52,931 nt of DNA from Emcibacteraceae bacterium (GCA_028281625.1 JANQJN010000070.1:1-52931), one strand, 5' to 3'; shown: positions 1-9,854, counted from the first letter of the stretch. Translations and numbers: made by a program. Notes: generated by a model from the letters alone, not told the origin.

Positions 1-1191
1 CCCGCCTAACGGATCCACCACATTTGTCATGCCAGTTTCTTCCTGCAGGATAATTTGCGTGTTCCTCGCGATCCGCGCCGAAGCATCGGTAGGCAGTGCC
101 ATGGCTTCATCAAAAGAATTTGTATGAAGCGACTGGGTGCCGCCAAGCATGGATGCCATGGCTTCGATAGTTGTGCGCACCACATTGTTATAAGGATCCT
201 TTTCAGTCAGTGACGCACCTGAAGTCTGACAGTGGGTCCTGAGCATCATGCTTTTTGGGTTTTTGGCACCGAAATTTTCCATGATTTGTGCCCAGATGGT
301 TCTGGCCGCGCGAAGTTTCGCCACTTCCATGAAGAAATTCATTCCGATGGCAAAAAAGAAGCTCAAGCGCGGGGCAAAATCATCGATATCGAGCCCCTTA
401 TCCATAGCAGCACGGACATATTCCATGCCGTTGGCCAGCGTGTAGGCGAGTTCCTGAAGCTGGGTCGACCCCGCTTCTTGCATATGATAACCGGAAATGG
501 AAATGCTATTATATTTTGGCATCTCTTTTGAGGTATATTCTATGATGTCGCTTACAATCCGCATGCTTGGCTCAGGTGGGTAAATATAGGTGTTCCGAAC
601 CATAAATTCCTTCAAAATGTCATTTTGGATGGTACCGCTAAGCTGGTCATGGCTTACCCCTTGCTCTTCTGCCGCCACAATATAAAAGGCAAGACACGGG
701 ATTACTGCACCATTCATGGTCATGGAGACAGACATTTTATCAAGCGGAATACCATCAAACAGGATTTTCATATCTTCAACGCTGTCTATTGCAACACCGG
801 CTTTACCCACATCGCCTTCTACCCGATCATGATCGCTGTCATAGCCACGGTGAGTCGCAAGATCAAAAGCAACAGAAAGCCCCATTTGACCGGCCTCCAA
901 GTTGCGGTGGTAAAATGCATTGCTTTCTTCAGCGGTTGAAAATCCGGCATATTGGCGGATGGTCCAGGGGCGTCCAGCATACATGCTGCCACGCACACCA
1001 CGGGTATAAGGGAAAAAGCCCGGCAGGTTGTCTTTATGGGGGATTTTCCCCATATCCTCGGCCGTATAAAGGGGCTTTACCGCAATACCTTCTGGCGTGT
1101 CCCAATTTAAATCTTCAATCTTGCGCCCACGAAGTTCACCGGATACCAGCTTACGCCAGTCTTCCATTGTTTCGGGCTTCTTCATGCTCAT
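1..1191 (-). CDS. scpA: Methylmalonyl-CoA mutase large subunit, 5' part (cut by window edge)
   Basis: Interconverts succinyl-CoA and (R)-methylmalonyl-CoA in the cytoplasm with adenosylcobalamin. The visible 397 codons are the N-terminal substrate-binding TIM-barrel half. Recognisable family stretches are [38 protein letters not shown], the conserved active-site histidine segment [11 protein letters not shown], and [20 protein letters not shown] near the edge. The reading frame is open at base 1, so the C-terminal B12-binding domain lies outside the window. Two in-frame ATGs, at 1191 and 1185, are possible; 1191 has a weak GGAT upstream. The gene follows the metH operon on the same strand after about 70 bp, so two B12-dependent enzymes are neighbours. 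Identity is secure; the exact start is not. Confidence 0.96.
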   Translation of the reverse strand, partial: MSMKKPETMEDWRKLVSGELRGRKIEDLNWDTPEGIAVKPLYTAEDMGKIPHKDNLPGFFPYTRGVRGSMYAGRPWTIRQYAGFSTAEESNAFYHRNLEAGQMGLSVAFDLATHRGYDSDHDRVEGDVGKAGVAIDSVEDMKILFDGIPLDKMSVSMTMNGAVIPCLAFYIVAAEEQGVSHDQLSGTIQNDILKEFMVRNTYIYPPEPSMRIVSDIIEYTSKEMPKYNSISISGYHMQEAGSTQLQELAYTLANGMEYVRAAMDKGLDIDDFAPRLSFFFAIGMNFFMEVAKLRAARTIWAQIMENFGAKNPKSMMLRTHCQTSGASLTEKDPYNNVVRTTIEAMASMLGGTQSLHTNSFDEAMALPTDASARIARNTQIILQEETGMTNVVDPLGG

Positions 1192-1209
1192 AATTTGATC
1201 CGCACCCAC

Positions 1210-1235
1210 AAAATGTTACCGACGAGTAGCATTTT
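1210..1235. repeat. Inverted repeat between metH and the mutase gene
   Basis: AAAATGTTAC at 1210-1219 and GTAGCATTTT at 1226-1235 form 10-bp arms with one mismatch and a 6-bp centre. On the minus strand the hairpin ends in a short TTTT, so it may be a weak terminator for the metH operon. It could equally be an operator for the mutase gene. The sequence does not decide between them. Confidence 0.45.
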
Positions 1236-1262
1236 ATAGAAGAAAGAGATCAAGCACAAGAT

Positions 1263-3917
1263 TTAATCTTGGTTGCGGTCATAGCCAAGATTCGGTGCGA
1301 GCCATCTTTCGACGGTGCGAAGCTCCATTTCTCGGCGCCTTGCATAATCTTCGACCTGATCTTTGGAAATTTTACCAATGCCGAAATACTGGCTTTGCGG
1401 ATGCGCGAAATAATACCCGCTTACCGAGGATGCGGGTAACATCGCCATACTGTCCGTAAGATCAATGCCAGCATTCTGACGAGCGTTGAGAAGCGAGAAC
1501 AGTGCCGGTTTTTCCGTATGATCCGGACAGGCTGGATAGCCGGGTGCCGGACGGATACCGCGGTATTTTTCCTTGATTAGCGCTTCGTTATCGAAATCTT
1601 CGTCCGGATCATACGCCCAATATTCCATGCGTACACGCTGGTGCATCCGTTCGGCGAAACTTTCCGCGAGCCTGTCGGCCAGCGCTTTAAGCAGGATATC
1701 GTTATAGTCGTCATGAGACCCTTTAAAGAGCTCAAGCTTCTCTTCAATCCCAATCCCTGCGGTAACCGCAAATCCACCCATATAGTCCCGGATGCCGGTT
1801 TCTTTAGGGGCAATGAAGTCCGCAAGACACATATTGGCCTTACCGCTGCGCTTTTTCATCTGCTGACGCACAAAATGTACGGTATCTAGGACTTGCGAGC
1901 GGCTTTCATCGGTATATAGCTCAACATCGTCGCCGACTGAACTCGCGTTCCAGAAGCCAATGACCGCTTTCGCACGCAGCCATTTTTCATCAACGATCTT
2001 TTGGAGCATTGCTTCCGCGTCTTTGAAAAGCTCTAATGCGCTTTCACCGACAACTTCATCACTGAGGATCCTTGGATATGTTCCGGCAAGCTCCCATGTC
2101 CTGAAGAACGGTGTCCAGTCGATGGTATTCACCAGATCACCAAGATCATAATCTTCAAAGACTTTAAGACCAGTGAAGCTCGGCTTCTCCGGTGCATAGC
2201 CCGTCCAGTCAACTTTGAACTTATTAGCACGGGCTTTATTGATCGATACCTGATTATCTTTTTTATCGCGACCTTCATACTTCACGCGCATATCAAGATA
2301 TTCTTTTGCCACATCCTGCTGAAAGCTTTCGCGTGTGGTTTCCCCGAGCAAGTTTCCCGCCACACCAACAGCGCGCGATGCGTCTAGCACATAAACCAGC
2401 GGCCCCTTATAATTCGGCGCGATTTTTACGGCCGTATGGACCTTGGATGTGGTTGCGCCACCGATCAACAGTGGAATATTCATCTCAAGGCGCTGCATTT
2501 CCGCAGCAACCGTGCACATTTCTTCAAGCGACGGTGTGATCAGACCAGAAAGACCAATGATATCGACATTTTCTTCCTTGGCTTTTTGCAAAATATCTTC
2601 GCACGGCACCATCACGCCCATGTCGATCACTTCGTAATTGTTACACTGAAGGACTACGCCAACGATATTTTTACCGATATCATGAACGTCGCCTTTCACT
2701 GTCGCCATCAGGATCTTGCCATTGGAAGAAGAACCCTCGCCTTCAACCTTTTCTGCTTCAATGAAGGGAAGTAAGTAGGCGACCGCCTGTTTCATGACGC
2801 GCGCAGACTTTACCACTTGCGGCAGGAACATCTGACCGGAGCCAAAAAGGTCACCCACCACATTCATTCCGTCCATCAATGGACCTTCGATCACCTGAAG
2901 CGGGCGATCCACTTTCCGCCGAGCTTCTTCAGTATCCTCATCGATATAGGTGGTAATCCCTTTAACCAGAGCATGGGAAAGTCTTTCTTCAACAGTGCCG
3001 TTGCGCCATTCGAGATCTTCTTTCTTAACCTCACCTTTTACGCCCTTATATTTATCGGCGATTTCAAGCAGCCGATCAGTAGCATCATCACGGCGATTAA
3101 GGATCACGTCTTCCACCCGTTCGCGAAGTTCATCAGGAATTTCCGAATAAACGGTCATCATGCCCGCGTTCACAATTCCCATATCCATGCCCGCCTGGAT
3201 GGCATGATAAAGAAAAACGCTATGCATGGCTTCACGAACCGGGTTGTTACCGCGAAACGAGAAAGACACGTTACTTACCCCGCCCGATACATGACAGTGA
3301 GGTAGATTATCGGTGATTTTTCGTGCTGCTTCGATGAAATCGACACCATAATTATTGTGTTCTTCAATGCCGGTGGCTACGGCAAAGATATTTGGGTCAA
3401 AAATAATATCTTCAGCTGGAAAACCTACCTTTTCGACCAAAATGCGATAAGAGCGTTCACAAATTTCATACTTCCGGTCAAGCGTATCCGCCTGCCCTTC
3501 CTCATCAAAGGCCATTACAACTGTGGCTGCACCATAACGCTTAATAAGTTTCGCCTGTTCGATGAACTGCTCTTCGCCTTCTTTAAGCGAAATACTGTTA
3601 ACGACCGCCTTGCCCTGCACACATTTAAGGCCAGCTTCGATCACTGACCATTTGGAGCTGTCGACCATGATCGGAACCCGCGAAATATCCGGCTCTGAAG
3701 CGATCAGGTTCAGGAATTTAACCATTGCCGCTTCTGAATCCAGCATGGCTTCATCCATGTTGACATCAATGATTTGAGCGCCGGCTTCTACCTGCTGGCG
3801 AGCAACATCAAGCGCCTCGTCAAATTCGTCGTTTAGAATAAGCCGCTTGAACTTCGCTGATCCGGTGACGTTGGTTCTTTCACCAACGTTGATAAATACG
3901 CCTTGTCTCTTGGTCAT
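1263..3917 (-). CDS. metH: Methionine synthase, pterin/B12/activation domains (split MetH, C-terminal protein)
   Basis: Cobalamin-dependent methionine synthase lacking the homocysteine-binding domain, which the preceding gene encodes separately. The order is a pterin-binding (methyl-THF) barrel at about 1-280, a B12 cap helix domain at about 310-400, a Rossmann B12-binding domain with [10 protein letters not shown] (axial-ligand His at about residue 412), and a SAM-binding reactivation domain at about 560-884 with [12 protein letters not shown]. The 884-residue length fits a full MetH minus its first domain. The ATG at 3917 lies one base after the upstream TGA (TGAGATG), so translation is probably coupled. 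The two proteins must cooperate to move the methyl group from methyl-THF through cobalamin to homocysteine. Splitting at this boundary is known in alphaproteobacteria. Confidence 0.97.
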   Translation of the reverse strand: MTKRQGVFINVGERTNVTGSAKFKRLILNDEFDEALDVARQQVEAGAQIIDVNMDEAMLDSEAAMVKFLNLIASEPDISRVPIMVDSSKWSVIEAGLKCVQGKAVVNSISLKEGEEQFIEQAKLIKRYGAATVVMAFDEEGQADTLDRKYEICERSYRILVEKVGFPAEDIIFDPNIFAVATGIEEHNNYGVDFIEAARKITDNLPHCHVSGGVSNVSFSFRGNNPVREAMHSVFLYHAIQAGMDMGIVNAGMMTVYSEIPDELRERVEDVILNRRDDATDRLLEIADKYKGVKGEVKKEDLEWRNGTVEERLSHALVKGITTYIDEDTEEARRKVDRPLQVIEGPLMDGMNVVGDLFGSGQMFLPQVVKSARVMKQAVAYLLPFIEAEKVEGEGSSSNGKILMATVKGDVHDIGKNIVGVVLQCNNYEVIDMGVMVPCEDILQKAKEENVDIIGLSGLITPSLEEMCTVAAEMQRLEMNIPLLIGGATTSKVHTAVKIAPNYKGPLVYVLDASRAVGVAGNLLGETTRESFQQDVAKEYLDMRVKYEGRDKKDNQVSINKARANKFKVDWTGYAPEKPSFTGLKVFEDYDLGDLVNTIDWTPFFRTWELAGTYPRILSDEVVGESALELFKDAEAMLQKIVDEKWLRAKAVIGFWNASSVGDDVELYTDESRSQVLDTVHFVRQQMKKRSGKANMCLADFIAPKETGIRDYMGGFAVTAGIGIEEKLELFKGSHDDYNDILLKALADRLAESFAERMHQRVRMEYWAYDPDEDFDNEALIKEKYRGIRPAPGYPACPDHTEKPALFSLLNARQNAGIDLTDSMAMLPASSVSGYYFAHPQSQYFGIGKISKDQVEDYARRREMELRTVERWLAPNLGYDRNQD

Positions 3918-3918
3918 C

Positions 3919-4974
3919 TCATATCACCTTAAAGGGTTCAAGGCCGCTGAGGCGCATTTGTGGGTCAAACGATGGAATTTCGCGGGGAGCAATCCCCTCT
4001 ACCGCATCTGCCATCGCTTTAATGTGGGCGGGCGTTGTGCCACAACAACCGCCAATGATATTGACAAGACCACTCTGCGCCCATTCTTTAAGATGGTCGG
4101 TCGTTTCCTCAGGCGTTTCATCATATTCACCCATTTCATTTGGCAGACCTGCATTTGGGTGGGCCGACACTGGTACATCAGCAACTTTCGACAAAGAAAC
4201 AATATGCTGGCGAAGTTCAGCTGCACCAAGTGCACAGTTAAATCCAACGCTGATTGGGTTTGCGTGACGAACGCTGTACCAAAAGGCTTCCGGCGTCTGA
4301 CCCGATAATGTGCGGCCCGACGCGTCTGTGATTGTCCCGGAAATCATGATGGGTAGCTCGACACTTTTCTCTTCGAAAACCCCTTCGATAGCAAAAATCG
4401 CTGCTTTGGCATTCAGCGTATCAAATATAGTTTCAATCAATATGAGATCAGATCCACCATCAATCAGACCCCTTGTCGCTTCGGTATATGTTTCCACAAG
4501 CTCGTTAAAACTAATGTTTCTGAACGCCGGATCTTTTACATCCGGGGAAAGTGATGCCGTACGACTGGTGGGGCCCAATACGCCAGCAACAAAACGAGGT
4601 TTGTCTGGTGTTAGGGCTGTATACTCATCAGCCGCTTTGCGAGCAACTTTGGCGCAAGCAAAATTAAGATCGTAAACCACATCTTCCATTTGATAATCGG
4701 CCTGTGACACACTTGTGGCATTAAAGCTGTTGGTTTCAATGATGTCAGATCCCGCGGCCAGATACTCTTTATGAATGTCACAAATAGCATCTGGTTGGGT
4801 GATCGCCAGAATATCATTGTTACCCTTTATCTCGTTATTCAGATGTTTGAACTGCTCACCACGGAAATCCTCTTCGGAAAATTTACGCGCTTGGATCATG
4901 GTCCCCATGGCACCATCCAAAATCAAAATTCTCTCCTTCAATGCCTGTTTAAGAAGTTCAGTTTTATTGGTCAT
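3919..4974 (-). CDS. metH: Homocysteine S-methyltransferase domain of split methionine synthase
   Basis: Supplies the zinc-dependent homocysteine-binding barrel of methionine synthase, 351 residues. The zinc cysteines are visible in [10 protein letters not shown] and [10 protein letters not shown], and the N-terminal [11 protein letters not shown] is typical of the family. I place the start at the ATG at 4974 because AAGGAG stands 8 bases before it. A longer in-frame start at 5037 would run much further back into metF. The chosen start overlaps the metF end by 11 bp, which suggests coupled translation. Without the neighbouring B12 protein this domain cannot carry out the full MetH reaction. 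Confidence 0.96.
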   Translation of the reverse strand: MTNKTELLKQALKERILILDGAMGTMIQARKFSEEDFRGEQFKHLNNEIKGNNDILAITQPDAICDIHKEYLAAGSDIIETNSFNATSVSQADYQMEDVVYDLNFACAKVARKAADEYTALTPDKPRFVAGVLGPTSRTASLSPDVKDPAFRNISFNELVETYTEATRGLIDGGSDLILIETIFDTLNAKAAIFAIEGVFEEKSVELPIMISGTITDASGRTLSGQTPEAFWYSVRHANPISVGFNCALGAAELRQHIVSLSKVADVPVSAHPNAGLPNEMGEYDETPEETTDHLKEWAQSGLVNIIGGCCGTTPAHIKAMADAVEGIAPREIPSFDPQMRLSGLEPFKVI

Positions 4975-5887
4975 CACCGCTCTCCTTATTTGGCCGAATT
5001 CCAAGGATATGGCATATGGTGTAAGTGAGTTCCGCACGGTTTAATGTATAAAAATGATAGTTCTTGACGCCACCATTATAGAGCCGCAGACATTGTTCCG
5101 CTGTAACCATGGACGCCACATGGCGACGCAGGTCTGGATTTTCATCAAGTCCTTCAAATAAATTTTCAAGCCATTTTGGAACAGACGTTCCGCAACGCTC
5201 GGAAAAGTTCTTTGCCATTTTGAAATTGGTCACCGGCATAATGCCTGGCACGATGGGAACATCGATCCCAGCCGCAAGTACCTTGTCCATGAAGCGAAAA
5301 TAAACGTCCACATCAAAGAAATACTGAGTGATCGCACGGTTTGCACCAGCGTCAATTTTCCTTTTTAAATTGTCGATGTCAGCTTCAACGGTAGGGCTAT
5401 CCGGATGCATTTCCGGATAGGCAGCAACAGAAATATCAAAGTCACCTATATTTTTAAGCCCACCCACCAACTCTTCAGCATTGCGGTAGCCGTTATTGTG
5501 GGCACGGTAAGGCTGGCCAATAGTTGGCATATCGCCTCGTAGAGCCACAATATGACGAACGCCCATATCCCAATAAGCCTGGGCCACCTCATCCACTTCT
5601 TCCTTTGTGGCCGCAACACAGGTCAGATGGGCCGCCGGCGTAAGGTCCGTACGTTCCAGTATGCGCGCAACAGTGTTGTGAGTTCTTTCACGGGTACCAC
5701 CACCCGCGCCATAGGTAACGGATACCATTTCAGGATTGAGCCCCTCGAGTTTACGAATGGATTGCCACAGTGTTTCTTCCATCTTCTCCGTTTTTGGCGG
5801 AAAAAATTCAAACGATACCTTTATGTCTTTTGCATGCTCAGCAAATAGACTCGGCTTTAATAAGTCCTGCGTATTTTTTTTATTCAT
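4964..5887 (-). CDS. metF: Methylenetetrahydrofolate reductase
   Basis: Reduces 5,10-methylene-THF to 5-methyl-THF with FAD and NAD(P)H, supplying the methyl donor to the MetH pair encoded downstream. The 307-residue length is normal for bacterial MetF. Family segments include [17 protein letters not shown] near the N-terminus, [33 protein letters not shown] and, in the C-terminal half, [17 protein letters not shown]. It lies 16 bp after the ArsR/methyltransferase regulator gene and overlaps the next gene by 11 bp, so the four genes form one operon. Confidence 0.97.
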   Translation of the reverse strand: MNKKNTQDLLKPSLFAEHAKDIKVSFEFFPPKTEKMEETLWQSIRKLEGLNPEMVSVTYGAGGGTRERTHNTVARILERTDLTPAAHLTCVAATKEEVDEVAQAYWDMGVRHIVALRGDMPTIGQPYRAHNNGYRNAEELVGGLKNIGDFDISVAAYPEMHPDSPTVEADIDNLKRKIDAGANRAITQYFFDVDVYFRFMDKVLAAGIDVPIVPGIMPVTNFKMAKNFSERCGTSVPKWLENLFEGLDENPDLRRHVASMVTAEQCLRLYNGGVKNYHFYTLNRAELTYTICHILGIRPNKESGDDQ

Positions 5888-5903
5888 TTTATGTCTTCTA
5901 ATT

Positions 5904-6842
5904 TTATTCTTTTGATGCGGTCCAGATTGCGATGTCGAGTTCTGAGCCTCGCATTATCTCATTTGAAAGTATGCTGAGCCCAGAAACCATGCACCAATCG
6001 TTTACCTCATCGATAGAAAATCCTAATCTTCTATGGGCATAGTCTTCCCGGAGCTTTTCCATATCATGTGGCATAAAATCAACGATAAGCACTCGGCCAC
6101 CTTTTCTTAAAATCCTGGCCGTTTCTTTTATGGCTGCGAGAGCATCATCCGCAAAATGCAGGACCTGATGGAAAATTACCAAATCCATACATTCATCTTT
6201 TAAGGCAAGATCATACATATCTCCCTGCCGCACTTGCATATGAGCAATATCCTGTTTTTCCAGGTGTGACCTTGCTATAGCAAGCATTTCTCGGCTTAAG
6301 TCAATCCCGACACCATGCTTTGCACGATTTTTAAAAAGCTCAAGCATACGGCCCGTACCTGTACCCACATCTAACAGATCATTAACTTCCAGATCTCTGG
6401 TTACGTCTAAAAGGTAAGCTTCAACTTGTTGCTCCGGAACATAAAGCGACCTGATTTTATCCCAATTGGCTGCATTTTCCTGAAAATATTGCGCGGCCTT
6501 CTTTTCGCGCTCCTTTTTTACTTCGAGCAACCGTTCCTGATCGTGCTGAAGCATCTGGTCCGAATATGGAATATATTCCATTAGGGATTTTACGAGTTTT
6601 GCCTTTTCCCCACTTTCATTGAGTCGGTAAAAAATCCAGGTTCCTTCGCGGTGGCGCTCAAGCAGACCTGCTTCACAAAGAAGACGCAAATGACGGGATA
6701 TACGCGGCTGACTTTGACGAAGCACAGTCACCAATTCTGTCACCGTAAGTTCGCCACTTCTAAACAGCGCCAATATCCTTATACGTGTCTCTTCGCCGGC
6801 AGCTTTTAGCGCCAATAATATATTCTCTACAGTCAGATTCAT
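5904..6842 (-). CDS. ArsR-family regulator fused to SAM-dependent methyltransferase domain (SahR-like)
   Basis: A 312-residue two-domain protein. Residues 1-90 are an ArsR winged helix-turn-helix (ELVTVLRQSQPRISRHLRLL, then LLERHREGTWIFYRL in the wing). Residues about 135-310 are a class I methyltransferase fold with motif I DLLDVGTGTGRML. ArsR proteins of the SahR type sense S-adenosylhomocysteine and control methionine-cycle genes in proteobacteria. Leading a metF-metH operon fits that role, with the methyltransferase fold as a likely ligand pocket. It is probably the operon's own repressor, since a near-palindrome covers its promoter. The ArsR-methyltransferase architecture is seen directly; the ligand is inferred. 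The start ATG at 6842 has only a weak ribosome site. Confidence 0.88.
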   Translation of the reverse strand: MNLTVENILLALKAAGEETRIRILALFRSGELTVTELVTVLRQSQPRISRHLRLLCEAGLLERHREGTWIFYRLNESGEKAKLVKSLMEYIPYSDQMLQHDQERLLEVKKEREKKAAQYFQENAANWDKIRSLYVPEQQVEAYLLDVTRDLEVNDLLDVGTGTGRMLELFKNRAKHGVGIDLSREMLAIARSHLEKQDIAHMQVRQGDMYDLALKDECMDLVIFHQVLHFADDALAAIKETARILRKGGRVLIVDFMPHDMEKLREDYAHRRLGFSIDEVNDWCMVSGLSILSNEIMRGSELDIAIWTASKE

Positions 6843-6876
6843 CCATCAAATCCAAGAATCAATTCTTATAAACAAA

Positions 6877-6905
6877 TATATAAAGATATATTTATATAAT
6901 GTAAA
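6877..6905 (-). promoter_or_regulatory. Promoter of the metF-metH operon with overlapping near-palindromic operator
   Basis: On the minus strand TTTACA (6905-6900), 17 bp and TATATA (6882-6877) form a sigma70-like promoter for the regulator gene starting at 6842. The 20-bp near-palindrome ATATAAAGATATATTTATAT at 6878-6897 fills the spacer and -10 and matches its reverse complement at all but two base pairs. The position fits repression. Its AT-rich AAAGATAT core resembles what I recall of SahR-type sites, which is inference. Confidence 0.62.
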
Positions 6906-6941
6906 TAACATTAATGTGATCAAATAGTGCTCTAATGTGAA

Positions 6942-6982
6942 TTGACTATTTGGGGTTATTCACCATTTATAAAGATATAGAA
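6942..6982 (+). promoter_or_regulatory. Putative promoter of the first TPR gene with a second AAAGATAT half-site
   Basis: TTGACT at 6942-6947 and TTTATA at 6966-6971 (18-bp spacing) could drive the gene starting at 7058. TTTATAAAGATATAGAA at 6966-6982 repeats half of the operator at 6878-6897, so the divergent gene might share the regulator. The second palindrome half is poor. Confidence 0.35.
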
Positions 6983-7000
6983 CGGAATATGTATGGACTG

Positions 7001-7036
7001 TTCCTGAGAATAGCGGAATTTAACACTTTTCAGGAA
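7001..7036 (+). other. Stem-loop in the leader of the first TPR gene
   Basis: TTCCTGAGAA (7001-7010) pairs with TTTTCAGGAA (7027-7036), ten pairs including one G-U and a 16-nt loop. The stem ends seven bases before the AAGAGG ribosome site at 7043. It could protect the transcript or modulate translation. Confidence 0.4.
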
Positions 7037-7057
7037 TATTTTAAGAGGATTGATAAG

Positions 7058-7594
7058 ATGAGAAACCTTGGAAAAACTATTAAACTTGGCATCGTTGCTG
7101 CGGGTGTTGCAATGATCGCTGGATCATTCACTGCCAACGCGCAGTCAGCTATTGAACCATGGACTGGTGCTATTCCTGGCGGAAACTACGACTTCCCTGG
7201 AAACAGCTCGCTAAATTCAATTAGAAAACTTCTCAATGAAGGAAGAGTTGACGCTGCGGTAACATTTGCAAAGCGTAACGTTGCATCACAAGAGCGTGAC
7301 AGTCGTTCAGGACGGACATCTGAAGGTGTTTATGATGCTTACAACGCGCTTTGCGTGGCTCTAACTGCCAAACAAAGCTACGATGAAGCAATTGAAGCTT
7401 GTGATAAGGCGATTGACGAAAATTCAAATCGCTGGATGGCTTATAACAGCCGTGGTACTGCGAACCTGAAAAAAGGTAATTTTTCTGAAGCGCTCAATGA
7501 TTATAATGTGGCGATGCAGAATTCACCAAATACCAGCGCTATAAGAGAAATCCTTGAGCACAATAGACAAATTGCGCAGCGCGGATCAAACTAG
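7058..7594 (+). CDS. Small secreted TPR protein, paralogue 1
   Basis: A 178-residue protein with a signal peptide (hydrophobic LGIVAAGVAMIAGSF, cleavage probably after TANAQ). The mature part begins with EPWTGAIPGGN, followed by tetratricopeptide-like helices ending in RWMAYNSRGTANLKKGNFSE and ALNDYNVAMQNSPN. Two cysteines, in NALCVAL and AIEACDKA, are 15 residues apart and conserved in all four paralogues here, which suggests a periplasmic disulfide. I chose ATG 7058 over an in-frame start at 6950 because it carries AAGAGG and gives a clean signal peptide. Partner and role are unknown; TPR proteins usually bind other proteins. Confidence 0.85.
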   Translation: MRNLGKTIKLGIVAAGVAMIAGSFTANAQSAIEPWTGAIPGGNYDFPGNSSLNSIRKLLNEGRVDAAVTFAKRNVASQERDSRSGRTSEGVYDAYNALCVALTAKQSYDEAIEACDKAIDENSNRWMAYNSRGTANLKKGNFSEALNDYNVAMQNSPNTSAIREILEHNRQIAQRGSN

Positions 7595-7613
7595 TAATTT
7601 TACATTGAATTTT

Positions 7614-7660
7614 GAGCAATATTAATTTTCATTATTACTTGATGTTTTGCGATATTGCTC
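7614..7660. repeat. Inverted repeat between TPR paralogues 1 and 2
   Basis: GAGCAATAT at 7614-7622 and ATATTGCTC at 7652-7660 are perfect 9-bp arms around a 29-bp AT-rich loop. No T-run follows, so it is not a standard terminator. It may be an mRNA processing or stability structure between the two genes. Confidence 0.35.
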
Positions 7661-7703
7661 ATATCAATGACCAACCTTTATTGAATAAATGCAAGTGAGC
7701 GTT

Positions 7704-8234
7704 ATGCGTTTAAAAAATATTACATTGATTTTGAGCTTGGTCATTTATGGCCTTGGAGGCTTTGCGGTCAGTTATGGGCAGGAGTATGAGCCTTGGACCG
7801 GGGCAGTTGCGGGCTCAAACATTCATCTGGGAAACAATGACAACCTTAAAAGCGTCGGCAGGCTCATTAACCAGGGAAGAACCGAAGGTGCAGTTCGCGC
7901 TGCAAAACGTTACCTAGACAGCTTAACTGCCAATCAAAGATCAGGACGCACAACTTCATATCTATACGATGCATATAATGCACTATGTATTGCGCTTACC
8001 GCTGATAAACAGTTTGAGGAAGCAATGAACTCCTGCAATCAAGCGATTGAACAATCGCCAAACCGCTGGCAAGCGCTCAATAGCCGTGGGTCCCTTAACT
8101 ATAAAACCGGCAATTATGCGGACGCTCTAAACGATTACAGGGAAGCATTGGAAAAAGCACCGAATCTTACCCGCGTCAGAAAAATTATTGAGCATAATGT
8201 GGAAATCTCGCAAGCGCGAGTGTCGGGTAACTAA
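7704..8234 (+). CDS. Small secreted TPR protein, paralogue 2
   Basis: A 176-residue close paralogue of the gene at 7058. It has a signal peptide (MRLKNITLILSLVIYGLGGF, cleavage near SYGQ), the same mature start EPWTGAVAGSN, and the same core YLYDAYNALCIAL and RWQALNSRGSLNYKTGNYAD. The C-x15-C pair is kept. ATG 7704 follows AAGTGAG; the alternative ATG at 7689 has no ribosome site. The two copies diverge mainly in the linker before the TPR region, which suggests an old tandem duplication. Function unknown. Confidence 0.84.
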   Translation: MRLKNITLILSLVIYGLGGFAVSYGQEYEPWTGAVAGSNIHLGNNDNLKSVGRLINQGRTEGAVRAAKRYLDSLTANQRSGRTTSYLYDAYNALCIALTADKQFEEAMNSCNQAIEQSPNRWQALNSRGSLNYKTGNYADALNDYREALEKAPNLTRVRKIIEHNVEISQARVSGN

Positions 8235-8265
8235 AGATTCTTCAAATACGTCGGAATTTTCGTGA

Positions 8266-8300
8266 ATGGGAGTCATCTGGCTCTCATTTTCTTTATTTTA
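8266..8300 (+). terminator. Rho-independent terminator after TPR paralogue 2
   Basis: ATGGGAG (8266-8272) pairs with CTCTCAT (8281-8287), with one G-U and an 8-nt loop, and is followed by a T-rich tract (TTTTCTTTATTTT). It separates the TPR pair from mlaA. Confidence 0.6.
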
Positions 8301-8411
8301 ACAATTTACCGCTAGGATATTGGCGACGAAAAATTTAGTATATGGTTCATGTACCATTCACACTAAACTGGTAAAAGAAAAGCAATTATAAAAATAACGT
8401 ACTCAGAAACA

Positions 8412-9224
8412 ATGAATCCGGATAAAAAGATAAACCTAAAGGACGCATTCACTAAACTTATTTGTGTTTCTTTCGCGGTCTTGCTGGTTTCTGGTTGTGC
8501 CAAGCGACCACCAGAAACCGATGTAGAAGCACGACTTGCATATGACGAAGCCAATGATCCAATGGAGCCGTGGAACAGGCAGGTATTTGCGTTTAATACT
8601 CTTTTCGACGATGTCATTCTTGAACCAACTGCTCGGTTTTATCGCCAGTGGGGACCACCGGATATAAGAGACGGTATCTCAAATTTTGTCACAAACTGGC
8701 GCGAGCCAGTGACTTTTGTAAATGATGTCCTGCAGGCGGAACCTCAGCGGGCAAAAAATTCTATTTCAAGATTTGCCATCAATTCAACCTTTGGACTTCT
8801 CGGTTTGTTTGACACGGCTGACAGATGGGGAATTGAGGGCCACAACGAAGATTTTGGCGAAACATTTGCTGTTTGGGGCATTCCTGAAGGCCCCTTTATC
8901 ATGCTACCGTTTCTCGGACCGTCTAATGGGCGTGACCTCACCGGTTTTGTTGTAGACTTCTTTTATGATCCGGTAAGTATGTGGCTCGCTCACAAAAACT
9001 GGACCTATGTAAGATACGGCCGCCTTGCCCTTCGAGGTTTGATTTACAGAGAAGAGAATCTTGAAACCCTTGATGATCTCAGCAAGTCGTCAACAGACTT
9101 TTATGCCACTATGCGCAGCAGCTACCGTCAACTTCGACTTTACGACATTAATAATGGCGACCTGGATACCAGTGAAGAAGACGATTTGTTTGATGAAGAA
9201 TTCGACGACGATTTTGAATTTTAA
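8412..9224 (+). CDS. mlaA: MlaA/VacJ outer-membrane lipoprotein
   Basis: Outer-membrane component of the Mla lipid-transport system, which removes phospholipids from the outer leaflet and passes them to periplasmic MlaC. The 270-residue protein has a lipoprotein signal with lipobox VSGC near residue 30. The family core follows: NDPMEPWNRQVFAFNTLFDD, VTFVNDVLQAEP, FAINSTFGLLGLFDTA, EDFGETFAVWGIPEGPFIML and LPFLGPSNGRDLTG. The tail is strongly acidic (EEDDLFDEEFDDDFEF). No mlaBCDEF gene is adjacent; the gene sits alone between two pairs of TPR genes. The ATG at 8412 lacks a clear ribosome site, so the start is only probable. Confidence 0.95.
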   Translation: MNPDKKINLKDAFTKLICVSFAVLLVSGCAKRPPETDVEARLAYDEANDPMEPWNRQVFAFNTLFDDVILEPTARFYRQWGPPDIRDGISNFVTNWREPVTFVNDVLQAEPQRAKNSISRFAINSTFGLLGLFDTADRWGIEGHNEDFGETFAVWGIPEGPFIMLPFLGPSNGRDLTGFVVDFFYDPVSMWLAHKNWTYVRYGRLALRGLIYREENLETLDDLSKSSTDFYATMRSSYRQLRLYDINNGDLDTSEEDDLFDEEFDDDFEF

Positions 9225-9279
9225 TCCAACAAATAATTTGATCACATAAAAGTTACTGGCTACCTAATAGCTGTGGCAT

Positions 9280-9285
9280 TATAAT
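9280..9285 (+). promoter_or_regulatory. Possible -10 element for TPR paralogues 3 and 4
   Basis: A perfect TATAAT lies 39 bp before the ATG at 9324. No good -35 stands at the proper distance, so the call is weak. The start codon itself has a GGGGG ribosome site. Confidence 0.3.
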
Positions 9286-9323
9286 ATTACATCATTTTTC
9301 ATAGAAAAAACCTAGGGGGTACT

Positions 9324-9854
9324 ATGCTTAATAAATTTCTCAGCAAAATATTGATCCTTTCAATATCGATCTTACTGATCCCAAGTTTAACGTATGCGCA
9401 AGGAGTTTCTTCTTCAAAAGGGAGGGTAAATGCGCTGACGTACGAATATAATGAGAGCAGCCATAAGGCAATCGCGAAAATTCGCGAACTCATAAATGAA
9501 AGAAACTATGAATCTGCTGCCAATCGCTCAATCACTTTTATTAAGGGACTTGAAGGCAATAGCCGTAATGGCATTGAAAAATCAGTCTTTTTCCAGGAAG
9601 CGTATAACAGCCTTTGCGTAAGTGCCACAGGGCTTGGCAAGGTTGAATACGCCATGGATGCCTGCGAGACATCCCTGCAATTAACCCCTAAACACTGGGA
9701 AAGCCTGAAGGCCCGGGGAACCCTTTACTTTATCAGCAGGGATTATGATAAAGCACTCGCTGACTTTAGATCATCACTGGAAAATTCACCAAATGACGAA
9801 ATCAGCACTGTTCTGAGACAAAATATTTCCGTTGTGGAAGGTAAGCTAAACTAA
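9324..9854 (+). CDS. Small secreted TPR protein, paralogue 3
   Basis: A 176-residue protein with a signal peptide (ILILSISILLIPSLTYAQ) and a TPR-like helical domain. It belongs to the same family as the genes at 7058 and 7704: FFQEAYNSLCVSATGLGK followed by YAMDACETSL keeps the C-x15-C pair, and HWESLKARGTLYFISRDYDK and ALADFRSSLENSPN match the second helical pair. The EPWTGA start of paralogues 1 and 2 is replaced by a GRVNALTYEYN segment, so 3 and 4 form a subgroup. A GGGGG ribosome site precedes the ATG. It is followed 14 bp later by paralogue 4, probably in the same transcript. Confidence 0.84.
   Translation: MLNKFLSKILILSISILLIPSLTYAQGVSSSKGRVNALTYEYNESSHKAIAKIRELINERNYESAANRSITFIKGLEGNSRNGIEKSVFFQEAYNSLCVSATGLGKVEYAMDACETSLQLTPKHWESLKARGTLYFISRDYDKALADFRSSLENSPNDEISTVLRQNISVVEGKLN

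Noticed and set aside
2817..3305. Open frame on the plus strand inside metH
   Set aside because: Antisense to well-conserved methionine synthase domains; no ribosome site and no recognisable protein.
6843..7057. SAM or SAH riboswitch before the methionine operon
   Set aside because: I could not draw a conserved SAM-riboswitch fold in this AT-rich region; the palindrome and ArsR-type regulator explain control better.
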